The notes: generated by a model from the letters alone, not told the origin. A DNA stretch of 64,000 nucleotides from Isoptericola variabilis 225 (GCF_000215105.1 NC_015588.1:1054001-1118000); one strand, 5' to 3'. Positions 9,929 to 18,934 are shown, numbered from the stretch's first letter. Translations and numbers: made by a program.

Positions 9929-10037
9929 CGAGGTAGCGCTCGGCCCGGCGAGGTAGCGCTCCACCCCGCGAGGTAGCGCGGATCGAGCGCTACCTCGCGG
10001 GATCGCGCGCTACCTCGGCGAGCGGAGCGCTACGTCG
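9929..10037. repeat. CGANGTAGCG array A (3 forward + 3 inverted)
   Basis: Forward cores start at 9929, 9949 and 9969 and inverted cores (CGCTACNTCG) at 9988, 10008 and 10028, all on a 20-bp step. The innermost pair (9969-9979 with 9987-9997) forms an 11-bp stem with a short loop, and the outer pairs can extend it with bulges. It begins on the base after the deoC stop and probably terminates that operon; other roles are unknown. Confidence 0.9.
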
Positions 10038-10052
10038 CGGGAGTGGCGTCAG

Positions 10053-10068
10053 TTAGGCTCGCCTCACC
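10053..10068 (+). promoter_or_regulatory. Iron box (DtxR/IdeR-like) overlapping promoter
   Basis: TTAGGCTCGCCTCACC matches 13 of the first 16 positions of the 19-bp DtxR/IdeR consensus. It abuts the ATG at 10069 and covers a TAGGCT -10 hexamer (10054-10059), so iron-loaded repressor would block transcription of the siderophore-interacting protein. Confidence 0.6.
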
Positions 10069-10860
10069 ATGACGGAGACCCCCGCGCGCAAGCGCACCCC
10101 GCACAGCGCGACGGTGACGGCCGTGCGCCGCGTCACGCCGCACACGGTCCGCGTGACCCTCGGCGGCGACGAGCTCGCCGCGCTCGACCCCACGCCGTTC
10201 ACCGACCGGTACGTCAAGCTCGTGCTGGGCGAGCCCGCCGAGCCGGGCGGCCGGCCGCTCGTGCGCACCTACACGGTCCGGGCGGTGCGCGACGGCGCGT
10301 GGGACGTCGACGTCGTCGTCCACGGCGACGAGGGGTACGGCGGTCCGTGGGCCGAGCGCGTCCGGCCGGGGGAGCGGGTGACGTTCCTCGGCCCCGGCGG
10401 CGGGTACGCCCCCGACCCGCGGGCGCCGTGGCACCTGCTCGCGGGCGACGATTCCGCGCTGCCCGCGATCGCTTCGGCGCTCGAGGCGATGCCGCCCGGG
10501 ACGGTCGCCCGCGCGTTCGTCGAGGTCCCTGGTCCTGCCGACGAGCAGGCCGTCACCACGGAGGCGCACGCGCGGATCACGTGGGTCCACCGCGGCACGC
10601 GCACGCTCGTCGACGCCGTGCTCGGCGCGCACGCGGCCGGCCAGCTGCCCGACGGCGTGCCGCACGCGTTCCTCCACGGCGAGGCCGGCTGCGTGCGCGA
10701 CCTGCGCCGCTGGGCGCGCGCCGAGCTCGGCGTCCCGACCGAGCTGCTCTCCGCGTCGGGCTACTGGCGCCGCGGGCGCACCGACGAGGCGTGGCGCGCC
10801 GAGAAGCGCACCTGGGTCGCCGCCGTCGAGCAGGACGACGCGGCGCTCGCCCGGGTCTGA
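10069..10860 (+). CDS. Siderophore-interacting protein (ferric-siderophore reductase, SIP family)
   Basis: A 263-residue cytosolic FAD-dependent reductase of the ViuB/SIP family that releases iron from siderophores. Visible are the FAD motif RTYTVR, the LLAGDDSALPAI motif of the reductase domain and the family-typical C-terminus ASGYWRRGRTDEAWRAEK. The iron box over its promoter fits the role. It is flanked by a repeat array upstream and an SLOG gene 5 nt downstream, with no siderophore transport genes nearby. Confidence 0.9.
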   Translation: MTETPARKRTPHSATVTAVRRVTPHTVRVTLGGDELAALDPTPFTDRYVKLVLGEPAEPGGRPLVRTYTVRAVRDGAWDVDVVVHGDEGYGGPWAERVRPGERVTFLGPGGGYAPDPRAPWHLLAGDDSALPAIASALEAMPPGTVARAFVEVPGPADEQAVTTEAHARITWVHRGTRTLVDAVLGAHAAGQLPDGVPHAFLHGEAGCVRDLRRWARAELGVPTELLSASGYWRRGRTDEAWRAEKRTWVAAVEQDDAALARV

Positions 10861-10865
10861 CGGCC

Positions 10866-11345
10866 GTGGCGCTCCAGGTGGCCGTGTGCGGCCCGCGCGA
10901 GTGCTCCGAGACGGAGCGCAGCACGGCGCACGACGTCGGTCGCCTCCTCGCGGAGGCCGGTGCCGTCGTGCTCACGGGCGGCGGGGGCGGCGTGATGGCC
11001 GCCGCGAGCGCGGGCGCGCGGGCTGCGGGCGGGCTCGTCGTCGGCGTCCTTCCCGGCGGGCGCGACGGCGCGAACCCGCACGTGTCGGTCGCGCTGGCCA
11101 CGGGCCTGGGCGAGGCGCGCAACGCGGTGCTCGTCGCCTCCGCCGACGTCGTGGTCGTCGTCGGCGGCTCGTGGGGCACGCTGTCCGAGGTCGCGCTCGC
11201 CCGGCGCCGCGGCACGCCCGTCGTCACCATCGGCGGCTGGCAGGTGCGCGACGCGGACGGCAGCGAGCTCCCGGACGGGCCGCGGGCGGCCGCGACGCCC
11301 GAGGAGGCGGTCGCGGCCGCGCTCGCGGCGGCCGGCGCCCGCTAG
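10866..11345 (+). CDS. SLOG/LOG-like nucleotide-binding protein (TIGR00725-type)
   Basis: A 159-residue Rossmann-like protein related to lysine decarboxylase-like (LOG) proteins. VAVCGPREC, the glycine-rich VLTGGGGGVMAAASAGA and VVVVGGSWGTLSEVALA are the usual nucleotide-binding and PGGxGT-like motifs; the last is SWGTLSE rather than PGGxGTxxE. The substrate is unknown. GTG 10866 lies 5 nt after the SIP stop. It converges on the mutase gene, sharing the 4-nt CTAG at 11342-11345 as both stop codons. Confidence 0.75.
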   Translation: MALQVAVCGPRECSETERSTAHDVGRLLAEAGAVVLTGGGGGVMAAASAGARAAGGLVVGVLPGGRDGANPHVSVALATGLGEARNAVLVASADVVVVVGGSWGTLSEVALARRRGTPVVTIGGWQVRDADGSELPDGPRAAATPEEAVAAALAAAGAR

Positions 11346-13159
11346 AGTCCCAGCGCCCGCCGCATGTCGGCCTTGACCTTGTCGAGCCGCGCGTGCGCTG
11401 CCACGCGCGCCTTGCCGACGTCGTACGACGTCGCGTCGCGCGCGACGGGCACGACCACCTCGAGGTAGCACTTGACCTTGGGCTCGGTGCCGCTCGGGCG
11501 CACGATGACGCGCGTGCCGTCGCCCGCCTCGAGGAGCACCCCGTCGGTGGGCGGCAGCCCGTCGACGCCCGCCGAGAGGTCCTGGATCCGTGAGACGCCG
11601 GCGCCCGCGAGCGTGCGCGGGGGGTGGGCGCGCAGGCGCGCCATCGTCTCGCCGATGCGCTCGAGGTCGCTGAACCGGGCCGAGAGCTGGTCGGTCAGGT
11701 GCAGGCCGTGCGCGCGCGCGACGTCGTCGAGCGCGTCGACGAGCGTGCGTCCCTCGGCCTTGAGCCGGTCCGCGAGCTGCGCGACGACGACCGCGGCGCT
11801 GATGCCGTCCTTGTCCCGGACGTTCTCCGGGTCGACGCAGTAGCCGAGGGCCTCCTCGTAGCCGAAGACGAGGTTCGGCGTGCGCGCGATCCACTTGAAG
11901 CCGGTGAGCGTCGTCGCGTGCCCGAAGCCGTGGGCCTTGGCGATCCGGGCCAGCACGCGCGAGGAGACGACGGAGCTCGCGAGCGTCCGCTGCCGCCCGT
12001 CGCCCCCGAGGGGGGCCTTGTGCCGCGTCACCGCGTCGACGCCGAGCAGCGCGCCGACCTCGTCGCCGTGCAGCATCCGCCACCCGTGCGAGCGGGCGGT
12101 CTCGGCGCCCTGGTACGTGCCGACCGTCGGGTCGTACACCGCGACCGCGCACCGGTCGGCGTCGGGGTCGTTCGCGATGACGAGGTCGGCCCGCGCCTCG
12201 GACGCGAGCGCGATCGCCATGTCGATCGCCCCCCGCTCCTCGGGGTTGGGGAACGCGACGGTGGGGAAGCGCGGGTCCGGGTCGAGCTGCTCCTCGACGG
12301 GCAGCACGTCGGTGAACCCTGCCTCGGCGAGCGCCCGCGCCAGCACCCGGCCGCCGACGCCGTGCAGCGAGGTCGTGACGATGCGCAGGCGGCGCGGGGC
12401 GCCGTCGGACAGCGCGCGCACGGTCGCCAGGTAGTCGTCGACGATCTCCCGGCCCAGCACCCGCCAGCCCGACTCGGCGCGCGGGACGGCCGCGGCGGGG
12501 CCGACGGCGGCGATCCGCTCCGCGATGAGCGCGTCGTACGGCGGCACGATCTGCGCGCCCTGGCCGGAGTCCGTCACGACCCGCCCGCCGAGGTACACCT
12601 TGTACCCGTTGTCGCGCGCGGGGTTGTGGCTCGCGGTGACCATGACGCCCGCGTCGGCGCCGAGGCGGCGCACCGCGAACGCGAGCACCGGCGTCGGCAG
12701 CGCCGCGGGCAGCAGCAGCACCTCGGCGCCCGCGGCCGTGAGCACCGCGGCCGTGTCCCGGGCGAAGTCGGCCGACCGGTACCGCGCGTCGTACCCGACG
12801 ACGACCCGCGGCGTCGCGTCCGCGCCGAGGGCGTCGGCGAGGTACGCGCCGAGGCCGGCGGCCGCGCCGACCACGACCGCACGGTTCATGCGGTTCGGGC
12901 CGGCGGCCATCGTGCCCCGGAGCCCGGCCGTGCCGAACTGCAGCGTCCCGTTGAACCGGTCGCGCAGCTCGAGGACGGCCGCGGGGTACTTCGCGCCGTC
13001 GTCCGCGGTCGCGCGGTCGAGGAGCGCCCTCAGCTCGGCCTTGTCGTCCTCGTCGACGTCGGCCGCGATCCAGGCCTCGACCTGGTCGAGCAGCGCCGAC
13101 AGGTGCGGGCCGCCCGTCGTGGGCTCCCAGGCCGGGTCGTCGGTGTCCAGGCTGGTCAT
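11342..13159 (-). CDS. Phosphomannomutase/phosphoglucomutase family enzyme
   Basis: A 605-residue alpha-D-phosphohexomutase (PgcA/PmmB type). The phosphoserine loop TASHNPARDNGYKVY, the metal loop NDPDADRCAV, the sugar-recognition region GDEVGALLG and the phosphate loop VRPSGTEPKVKCYLE appear in order. In this nucleoside-salvage setting it may also convert (deoxy)ribose 1-phosphate to the 5-phosphate, linking phosphorylases to DeoC; that is inference. It follows the phosphorylase gene by 22 nt with GAGGAGGGG as ribosome site. M. tuberculosis has the same pair (pmmB-deoD). Confidence 0.9.
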   Translation of the reverse strand: MTSLDTDDPAWEPTTGGPHLSALLDQVEAWIAADVDEDDKAELRALLDRATADDGAKYPAAVLELRDRFNGTLQFGTAGLRGTMAAGPNRMNRAVVVGAAAGLGAYLADALGADATPRVVVGYDARYRSADFARDTAAVLTAAGAEVLLLPAALPTPVLAFAVRRLGADAGVMVTASHNPARDNGYKVYLGGRVVTDSGQGAQIVPPYDALIAERIAAVGPAAAVPRAESGWRVLGREIVDDYLATVRALSDGAPRRLRIVTTSLHGVGGRVLARALAEAGFTDVLPVEEQLDPDPRFPTVAFPNPEERGAIDMAIALASEARADLVIANDPDADRCAVAVYDPTVGTYQGAETARSHGWRMLHGDEVGALLGVDAVTRHKAPLGGDGRQRTLASSVVSSRVLARIAKAHGFGHATTLTGFKWIARTPNLVFGYEEALGYCVDPENVRDKDGISAAVVVAQLADRLKAEGRTLVDALDDVARAHGLHLTDQLSARFSDLERIGETMARLRAHPPRTLAGAGVSRIQDLSAGVDGLPPTDGVLLEAGDGTRVIVRPSGTEPKVKCYLEVVVPVARDATSYDVGKARVAAHARLDKVKADMRRALGL

Positions 13160-13181
13160 CGGTGGGACCCCTCCTCGGGTC

Positions 13182-14036
13182 TCAGAGGGACTTGACGATG
13201 CGGGCGAGCAGGTCGCTGATGCGCGGGCCGGCCTTCTGGCCCGCCTCGAGCACCTCCTCGTGGGACAGCGGCTGGGGGCTGATGCCCGCCGCGAGGTTCG
13301 TCACGAGCGAGATGCCGAGCACCTCCATGCCGCAGTGCCGGGCCGCGATGGCCTCGAGCGTCGTCGACATGCCGACCAGGTCGGCGCCCATGATGCCGGC
13401 CATGCGGACCTCGGCGGGCGACTCGTAGTGCGGGCCGCGGAACTGCGCGTACACGCCCTCGGGGAGGTCGGGGTCGGCCTGCTTGGCGAGCTCGCGCAGG
13501 CGCGGCGTGTACAGGTCCGTCAGGTCGACGAACGTGCCGCCCTCGAGCGGCGACGTCGCGGTGAGGTTGAGGTGGTCCTTGATGAGCACGGGCTGGCCCG
13601 GGCGCCACGAGATGTGCAGGCCGCCGCAGCCGTTGGTCAGCACGACCGTGGTGCACCCCGTCGCGGCCGCCGTGCGGACGCCGTGCGCGACGCGGCGGAC
13701 GCCCTTGCCCTCGTACAGGTGCGTCCGGCCGCCGATGACGAGCGCGTGGCGGACGGAGCCGTCGGGCCGCTCGACGCGGATCGAGCGCGTCGTGGCGACG
13801 TGCCCGAGGACCGACGGCTTCGCGAAGCCCGGGATCTCGTGCGTGGGGATCTCCGCGACGACGTCGCCGAGCAGCTCGGCGGCACCGCCCCAGCCGGAGC
13901 CGAGCACGAGCGCCACGTCGTGACCGGGCACCCCGGTCACGTCGGCGATGTGCTCGGCGGCGGCGTGGGCCACGTCGAACGGGTCGGTGGCCGGGTCGTC
14001 GAGGTCGGGGACGGTGCGGGCGGGCGTCGTGCTCAT
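13182..14036 (-). CDS. deoD: Purine-nucleoside phosphorylase (trimeric type)
   Basis: A 284-residue PNP that phosphorolyses inosine, guanosine and their deoxy forms. LGSGWGG near residue 45 (phosphate site), THLYEGKG, the TNGCGGL motif, FRGPHYESPAEVRM and LGISLVTNLAAGI are typical of the trimeric PNP/MTAP family. The start at 14036 fits a leaderless promoter: TACCCT (14049-14044 on the minus strand) ends 7 nt before it. It heads a two-gene operon with the mutase. Confidence 0.93.
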   Translation of the reverse strand: MSTTPARTVPDLDDPATDPFDVAHAAAEHIADVTGVPGHDVALVLGSGWGGAAELLGDVVAEIPTHEIPGFAKPSVLGHVATTRSIRVERPDGSVRHALVIGGRTHLYEGKGVRRVAHGVRTAAATGCTTVVLTNGCGGLHISWRPGQPVLIKDHLNLTATSPLEGGTFVDLTDLYTPRLRELAKQADPDLPEGVYAQFRGPHYESPAEVRMAGIMGADLVGMSTTLEAIAARHCGMEVLGISLVTNLAAGISPQPLSHEEVLEAGQKAGPRISDLLARIVKSL

Positions 14037-14043
14037 GGTCCCG

Positions 14044-14049
14044 AGGGTA
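14044..14049 (-). promoter_or_regulatory. -10 hexamer of the phosphorylase gene (leaderless)
   Basis: TACCCT on the minus strand, 7 nt before the start codon, with no ribosome site. Confidence 0.55.
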
Positions 14050-14092
14050 GCCCCGCCGAGGCCCCGACGCCCGGGCCTGACACAATGGCGCC

Positions 14093-15595
14093 GTGCCCAC
14101 CGCGAACACCACACCCCAGGACACGACCGCCGCGACCCTGACGACCGAGCCGTCCGAGGTGGTGGCCGAGCCCGGGCACCACGTCGTCGTGGTCGGGGGC
14201 GGCCCCGGGGGCTACGAGGCCGCGCTCGTCGCCCGCCGCCTCGGTGCCCGCGTCACCGTCGTCGAGCGGCAGGGGCTCGGCGGCGCGGCCGTGCTGACCG
14301 ACGTCGTGCCCTCCAAGACGCTCATCGCGACCGCCGAGTGGCTCACCATCGCCGAGAGCGCGACCGAGCTCGGCATCCGGTCCGGCACGCTCGGCGACGC
14401 CACCGCCCCGCCCGCGTCCGAGGCGCGCCGGCACCTCGTGGACCTCCAGGCCGTCAACTCCCGGCTCGTCGCGCTCGCGGCGGCGCAGTCGGCCGACATC
14501 CGCGCCCGGCTCGAGCGCGAGGGCGTCACGGTGCTGGCCGGTACGGGCCGCCTCGACGGCCCGTCGAAGGTCGTCGTCGACGGCGAGGACGGCTCGACGA
14601 CGGCCCTCGACGCCGACACGATCCTGCTCGCGCTCGGCGCCACCCCGCGCACGCTGCCCACCGCGGTGCCCGACGGCGAGCGCATCCTCACCTGGACCCA
14701 GCTGTACAACCTCACGGAGCTGCCCGAGCGGCTGATCGTCGTCGGCTCGGGCGTCACGGGCGCGGAGTTCGCCGGCGCCTACCAGACGCTCGGGTCCGAC
14801 GTCGTGCTCGTCTCCTCGCGCGACCGCGTCCTGCCCGGGGAGGACATGGACGCGGCCGAGCTGCTCGAGGGCGTGTTCCGCGCGCGCGGCATGACGGTGC
14901 TCTCGCGCTCGCGCGCGGCGTCGGCCGAGCGCACCGCGGACGGGGTGGCCGTGACGCTCGCCGACGGTCGCGTCGTCGAGGGCTCGCACGTGCTCATCGC
15001 GGTCGGCGCCGTGCCGTCCACCCGCGGCATCGGCCTCGAGGAGGCGGGCGTGCGGCTGACCGAGTCGGGGCACGTCGAGGTCGACAAGGTCTCGCGCACC
15101 TCGGTGCGCGGCATCTACGCGGCGGGCGACTGCACCGGGGTGCTGCCGCTCGCGTCCGTCGCGGCCATGCAGGGCCGCACCGCGATGGCGCACGCGCTCG
15201 GCGACGCCGTCGCGCCGCTGCAGCTCGGGACGGTCGCGGCGAACATCTTCACCGCGCCGGAGATCGCGACCGTCGGGTACAGCGAGGAGCGGCTGCGCTC
15301 GCAGGGCTCGCGCTACGTGACGACGACGCTGCCGCTCGCGCGCAACCCGCGCGCCAAGATGCACGGCATGCGCGACGGCTTCGTCAAGCTCTTCGCCCAC
15401 CCCGAGGCCGGCGTGGTGCTCGGCGGCGTCGTCGTGGCGCCGCGCGCGAGCGAGCTCGTCTTCCCCATCACGCTCGCGGTCTCGCACCGGCTCACGGTCG
15501 ACGACGTCGCGAACGCGTTCACGGTCTACCCCTCGCTCACGGGCTCGATCGCCGAGGCCGCGCGCGTGCTGCACGGGCAGCTCACCGGGCGCTGA
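14093..15595 (+). CDS. lpdA: NAD(P)H-quinone reductase, LpdA type
   Basis: A 500-residue flavoprotein disulfide reductase homolog. It has the FAD Rossmann motif VVVVGGGPGGYEAA, an NAD(P) motif VVGSGVTGAEFAGAY and the second FAD motif GIYAAGDC. The redox-active CxxxxC is absent: the region reads GLGGAAVLTDVVPSKTLI, as in mycobacterial LpdA (Rv3303c), which reduces quinones rather than disulfides. A CACAAT hexamer at 14081-14086 stands 6 nt before GTG 14093. It diverges from the PNP gene, matching the Rv3303c-Rv3307 neighbourhood. Confidence 0.88.
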   Translation: MPTANTTPQDTTAATLTTEPSEVVAEPGHHVVVVGGGPGGYEAALVARRLGARVTVVERQGLGGAAVLTDVVPSKTLIATAEWLTIAESATELGIRSGTLGDATAPPASEARRHLVDLQAVNSRLVALAAAQSADIRARLEREGVTVLAGTGRLDGPSKVVVDGEDGSTTALDADTILLALGATPRTLPTAVPDGERILTWTQLYNLTELPERLIVVGSGVTGAEFAGAYQTLGSDVVLVSSRDRVLPGEDMDAAELLEGVFRARGMTVLSRSRAASAERTADGVAVTLADGRVVEGSHVLIAVGAVPSTRGIGLEEAGVRLTESGHVEVDKVSRTSVRGIYAAGDCTGVLPLASVAAMQGRTAMAHALGDAVAPLQLGTVAANIFTAPEIATVGYSEERLRSQGSRYVTTTLPLARNPRAKMHGMRDGFVKLFAHPEAGVVLGGVVVAPRASELVFPITLAVSHRLTVDDVANAFTVYPSLTGSIAEAARVLHGQLTGR

Positions 15596-15654
15596 CCTGG
15601 ACCGAGCCCGCCCGGGCCGGTGACGAGGCGCCGACGCCGTGGTTGCATGACGCC

Positions 15655-16294
15655 ATGAACCTGAGCAGCGACGCCGCCGGCACGGTGCGCCGGGTACGGC
15701 GGATGTCGGGACGCGACCCCCGCCAGGCCTTCCGCGGCGCCACGCCTCTGGAGCTCCTCTTCGGCCTCGCCTTCGTCGTCGCGTTCGGCGTGGCGGGCGA
15801 GGAGGCCGCGCACTTCCTGGTCGAGGACCACGTCGGCGAGGGCTGATCGGCTTCGCGTTCTCGATGTTCGCGATCGTGTGGGCGTGGATCAACTTCTCGT
15901 GGTTCGCGTCGGCGTTCGACACGGACGACTGGTTCTACCGCGTGACGACGATGGTGCAGATGATCGGCGTCGTGGTCCTGGCCCTCGGACTGCCCCGGAT
16001 GTTCGAGTCCCTGGTCGAGGGCGAGCGGATCCACAACGAGGTCATGGTCGCCGGCTGCTGTTCGTCCTCGCCGACTACACCCTGTACTGGGTGCTCGTGC
16101 GCACCTTCGACCCGCTGCACGCGTGGCTCGTGACCGGCGCCGTGGCCGTGCTCGCCGTCGCCGTGGTCGCGGCCGCGGCAGGCGCTCCGATGGCGTGGGC
16201 GCTGCTGGTCGTCATGCTCGCGCCCGCGGTCACCGTCGTCGGGTACGAGACCGTGGGGCATCGGCACGTCGCCCGGATGCTGGCCCAGGGCTGA
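15655..16294 (+). pseudogene. LtrA-family membrane protein remnant (frameshift plus internal deletion)
   Basis: The start (ATG 15655) encodes the LtrA N-terminus with ATPLELLFGLAFVVAF. The frame stops at 15846; restoring one base near 15843 continues it through WAWINFSWFASAFDTDDW, QMIGVVVLALGLPR and HNEVMVAG. At about 16050 the text jumps to the LtrA C-terminus (LLFVLADYTLYWVLVR to the stop at 16294) in another frame. About 200 residues are preserved of a family usually near 380-400, so the middle is missing. LtrA (low temperature requirement) function is poorly defined. Confidence 0.85.
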
Positions 16295-16319
16295 CGACCC
16301 GGTCGTCCAGGGCTCCCGG

Positions 16320-16829
16320 TCAGTCCAGCATGACGAGCAGCGTCGGCAGCGCGGCGGCGAACGGCGGCATGAGCGGCAGGCCGCCGAGCTCGTCGAGGTG
16401 GACCCAGCGCACCTCGAGGCTCTCGGGGTCCGACGGTGCCGGGTCCACCCGGGCGCCGTCGGCCACCTCGCCCACGACGGTCGTGTAGGCCCAGGGCCCG
16501 TGGTCCAGCACGTGCGTGCCGACGACGCGCACCGCGGCCGGCGGGATCGCGGCCTCCTCCTCGGCCTCGCGCAGCGCGCCCTCGACCGGCGACTCGTCCG
16601 GCGCGAGCGCGCCGCCCGGCACGCCCCACGTCCCGCCCTGGTCGGACCAGAGCGCGCGGTGCTGGAGCACGACGTGCGTCACCGTGCCGCCGCTGCCGCG
16701 ACGCGCGAGCAGCAGCCCGGCCGCGCCGTGCAGCCCCCAGTGACGGTGGTCGCCGCAGGGGACCCAGCCGTCGCCGGGGTGGCGGTGGAGGCGGGTGTCG
16801 GGTCGGCCGGGGGTCGAGGCGTCGGGCAC
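16320..16829 (-). CDS. Nudix hydrolase
   Basis: A 169-residue Nudix protein. The box runs from about residue 73 as G-x5-E-x7-REAEEEAAI, with alanine in place of the usual glycine before the final hydrophobic residue; the catalytic REx2EE is intact. Preceding sequence (HWGLHGAAGLLLARR) is the usual strand leading to the box. It starts with GTG and lies downstream of accA3 on the same strand but is separated from it by repeat array B. The substrate is unknown. Confidence 0.85.
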   Translation of the reverse strand: MPDASTPGRPDTRLHRHPGDGWVPCGDHRHWGLHGAAGLLLARRGSGGTVTHVVLQHRALWSDQGGTWGVPGGALAPDESPVEGALREAEEEAAIPPAAVRVVGTHVLDHGPWAYTTVVGEVADGARVDPAPSDPESLEVRWVHLDELGGLPLMPPFAAALPTLLVMLD

Positions 16830-16863
16830 GGCCCCACTCTGCCACGCGCCGGCACCCCTCCGC

Positions 16864-16959
16864 CGACGTAGCGGCCCGTCGCCGAGATAGCGACCCGTCG
16901 CCGGATTCGGGCGGAAACCTGGCGACCCGCCGCTACCTCGGCGACGGGTCGCTATCTCG
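16864..16959. repeat. CGANGTAGCG array B (2 forward + 2 inverted)
   Basis: Forward cores start at 16864 and 16883 and inverted cores at 16931 and 16950, a 19-bp step. The second forward unit is a variant (CGAGATAGCG) and the last inverted unit carries the matching change, so 16883-16902 and 16940-16959 form a perfect 20-bp inverted repeat. It lies between accA3 and the Nudix gene and is likely a terminator. Confidence 0.88.
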
Positions 16960-16967
16960 CGGGCGGC

Positions 16968-18758
16968 TCAGTCGAGGATCTCGCAGATGGGCGCGCCCGC
17001 CGTCACGCCGGCGCCGGGCTCGAGGCTGAGCGAGCGCACGGTGCCCGCGCGGTGCGCGAGGATCGGCTGCTCCATCTTCATGGCCTCGAGCACGACGACG
17101 AGGTCGCCCTCGGCGACCGTGTCGCCGTCGGACACGGCGACCTTGACGATGGTGCCCTGCATGGGCGAGGCGAGCGTCGTGCCGCTCGAGCCGCCGGCGG
17201 CCGCGGACCGGGCGGCGCGCCGCGGCCGGCGTGCCGCGTTGGCGGACCGGGCGCGCCCCGCGGCGCTGCCGAGGCCCGCGGGCAGGACGACCTCGAGGCG
17301 GCGCCCGCCGACCTCGACGACGACGCGCTCGGCGAGCTGCTCCGGCTCGGGCTCGGCCGCGGGTGCCGCGTGCGGCGTGGCGGGCGCGAGCGTCGCGAGC
17401 GTCTCCGCGAACTCGGTCTCGATCCAGCGCGTGTGGACGCGGAACGGCGAGCCGTCGGTCGGCACGAAGTCCGGCGTCTCGAGCACCGCCCGGTGGAACG
17501 GCACGACCGTCGGGATGCCCTGGACCTCGAGCTCGCGCAGCGCGCGGCGGGCCCGCTCGACGGCCTGGGTCCGGTCGGCGCCCGTGACGACGAGCTTGGC
17601 GATCATGGAGTCGAACGCGCCGGAGATGGTGTCGCCCTCGACGACGCCCGTCTCGACGCGCACGCCGGGCCCGCTCGGCCAGCGCAGGGTCGTGATGCGC
17701 CCGGGCGCGGGCAGGAACCCGGCGGCCGGGTCCTCGCCGTTGATCCGGAACTCGATCGAGTGCCCGCGCACGGTCGTCGTGTCGTAGCCGAGCGGCTCGC
17801 CCGCGGCGATGCGCAGCTGCTCGCGCACGAGGTCGATGCCGGTGACCTCCTCGGTCACCGGGTGCTCGACCTGCAGGCGCGTGTTGACCTCGAGGAACGA
17901 CAGCGTGCCGTCGGCGCCCACGAGGAACTCGCACGTGCCGGCGCCGACGTACCCGGCCTCGCGCAGGATCGCCTTCGACGCGCGGTCGAGCTCGGCCTCC
18001 TGCTCGGGCGTGAGGAACGGCGCGGGCGCCTCCTCGACGAGCTTCTGGTGGCGGCGCTGCAGCGAGCAGTCGCGCGTGGAGACCACGACGACGGTGCCGT
18101 GCGCGTCCGCGAGGCACTGCGTCTCGACGTGACGCGGCGTGTCGAGGTACCGCTCGACGAAGCACTCGCCGCGGCCGAACGCGGCGGTCGCCTCGCGCAC
18201 GGCCGACTCGTACAGCTCGTCGATCTCGTCGTGGCTGCGCGCGACCTTGAGGCCGCGGCCGCCGCCGCCGAACGCGGCCTTGATCGCGACGGGCAGGCCG
18301 TGCTCGGCCGCGAACGCGTGCACCTCGGAGACGTCCGAGACGGGGTCGGGCGTGCCCGGCACGAGCGGGGCACCCGCGGACTGCGCGATGTGCCGCGCGC
18401 TCACCTTGTCGCCCAGCGCGCGGATGGCGTCGGGCGAGGGGCCGATCCAGGTCAGGCCCGCGTCGATGACGGCCTGGGCGAACTCGGCGTTCTCGGCGAG
18501 GAAGCCGTAGCCCGGGTGCACCGCGTCGGCGCCCGAGCGGCGCGCGACGTCGATGATCTTGGCGATGTCGAGGTAGGTGTCGACGGCCCGGGCGCCGTGG
18601 AGCGAGAACGCCTCGTCCGCGAGGCGCACGTGCAGGGACTCCCGGTCGGGGTCGGCGTAGACCGCCACGGAGGCGATGCCGGCGTCGGCGCAGGCACGGG
18701 CGATGCGGACCGCGATCTCACCGCGGTTGGCGACGAGGACCTTCGTGATGGTGGGCAC
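16968..18758 (-). CDS. accA3: Acyl-CoA carboxylase alpha chain (biotin carboxylase + BCCP)
   Basis: A 596-residue fusion of biotin carboxylase and biotin carrier protein that charges biotin with CO2 for acetyl/propionyl-CoA carboxylation. Motifs in order: [31 protein letters not shown], the ATP-grasp glycine loop [29 protein letters not shown] and [16 protein letters not shown] Pro/Ala-rich linker (about 465-525) leads to the biotinyl domain with EAMKMEQP (Lys561). TACGGT (18769-18764) lies 5 nt before the GTG start, so it is probably leaderless. accD5, accE and birA lie 5-9 kb away. Confidence 0.95.
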   Translation of the reverse strand: MPTITKVLVANRGEIAVRIARACADAGIASVAVYADPDRESLHVRLADEAFSLHGARAVDTYLDIAKIIDVARRSGADAVHPGYGFLAENAEFAQAVIDAGLTWIGPSPDAIRALGDKVSARHIAQSAGAPLVPGTPDPVSDVSEVHAFAAEHGLPVAIKAAFGGGGRGLKVARSHDEIDELYESAVREATAAFGRGECFVERYLDTPRHVETQCLADAHGTVVVVSTRDCSLQRRHQKLVEEAPAPFLTPEQEAELDRASKAILREAGYVGAGTCEFLVGADGTLSFLEVNTRLQVEHPVTEEVTGIDLVREQLRIAAGEPLGYDTTTVRGHSIEFRINGEDPAAGFLPAPGRITTLRWPSGPGVRVETGVVEGDTISGAFDSMIAKLVVTGADRTQAVERARRALRELEVQGIPTVVPFHRAVLETPDFVPTDGSPFRVHTRWIETEFAETLATLAPATPHAAPAAEPEPEQLAERVVVEVGGRRLEVVLPAGLGSAAGRARSANAARRPRRAARSAAAGGSSGTTLASPMQGTIVKVAVSDGDTVAEGDLVVVLEAMKMEQPILAHRAGTVRSLSLEPGAGVTAGAPICEILD

Positions 18759-18763
18759 GGCTC

Positions 18764-18769
18764 ACCGTA
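18764..18769 (-). promoter_or_regulatory. -10 hexamer of accA3 (leaderless)
   Basis: TACGGT on the minus strand, 5 nt before the GTG of accA3. Confidence 0.5.
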
Positions 18770-18829
18770 ACGCGCCGCGCCGTCGCCCCGGCACTCCCGG
18801 ACGCCTCGCCCGAGAAGTCTGTGCCGGGT

Positions 18830-18856
18830 TCCAAAGCGCGAGCGGGCGGCTTTGGA
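18830..18856. promoter_or_regulatory. Inverted repeat upstream of accA3
   Basis: TCCAAAGC (18830-18837) and GCTTTGGA (18849-18856) form an 8-bp perfect inverted repeat in an otherwise unassigned 176-bp gap between maf and accA3. It is 70-100 bp upstream of the accA3 start. It could be an operator or a maf terminator; no regulator can be named. Confidence 0.4.
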
Positions 18857-18934
18857 GAGATCCCACATTGTTGCCGCCCGCAGAGGGCGTCCTCGGGCGG
18901 TGCGCTTGGTGGAATCCGCGAACGGGGCGTGCTG

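Noticed and set aside
11342..11345. CTAG overlap of two stop codons as a regulatory site
   Set aside because: It is just the shared end of two convergent genes.
18906..18915. TTGGTGGAAT shared by the regions upstream of accA3 and accD5 (also 25696-25705)
   Set aside because: The two copies lie at very different distances from their genes and have no symmetry; ten matching bases in 64 kb can be chance.
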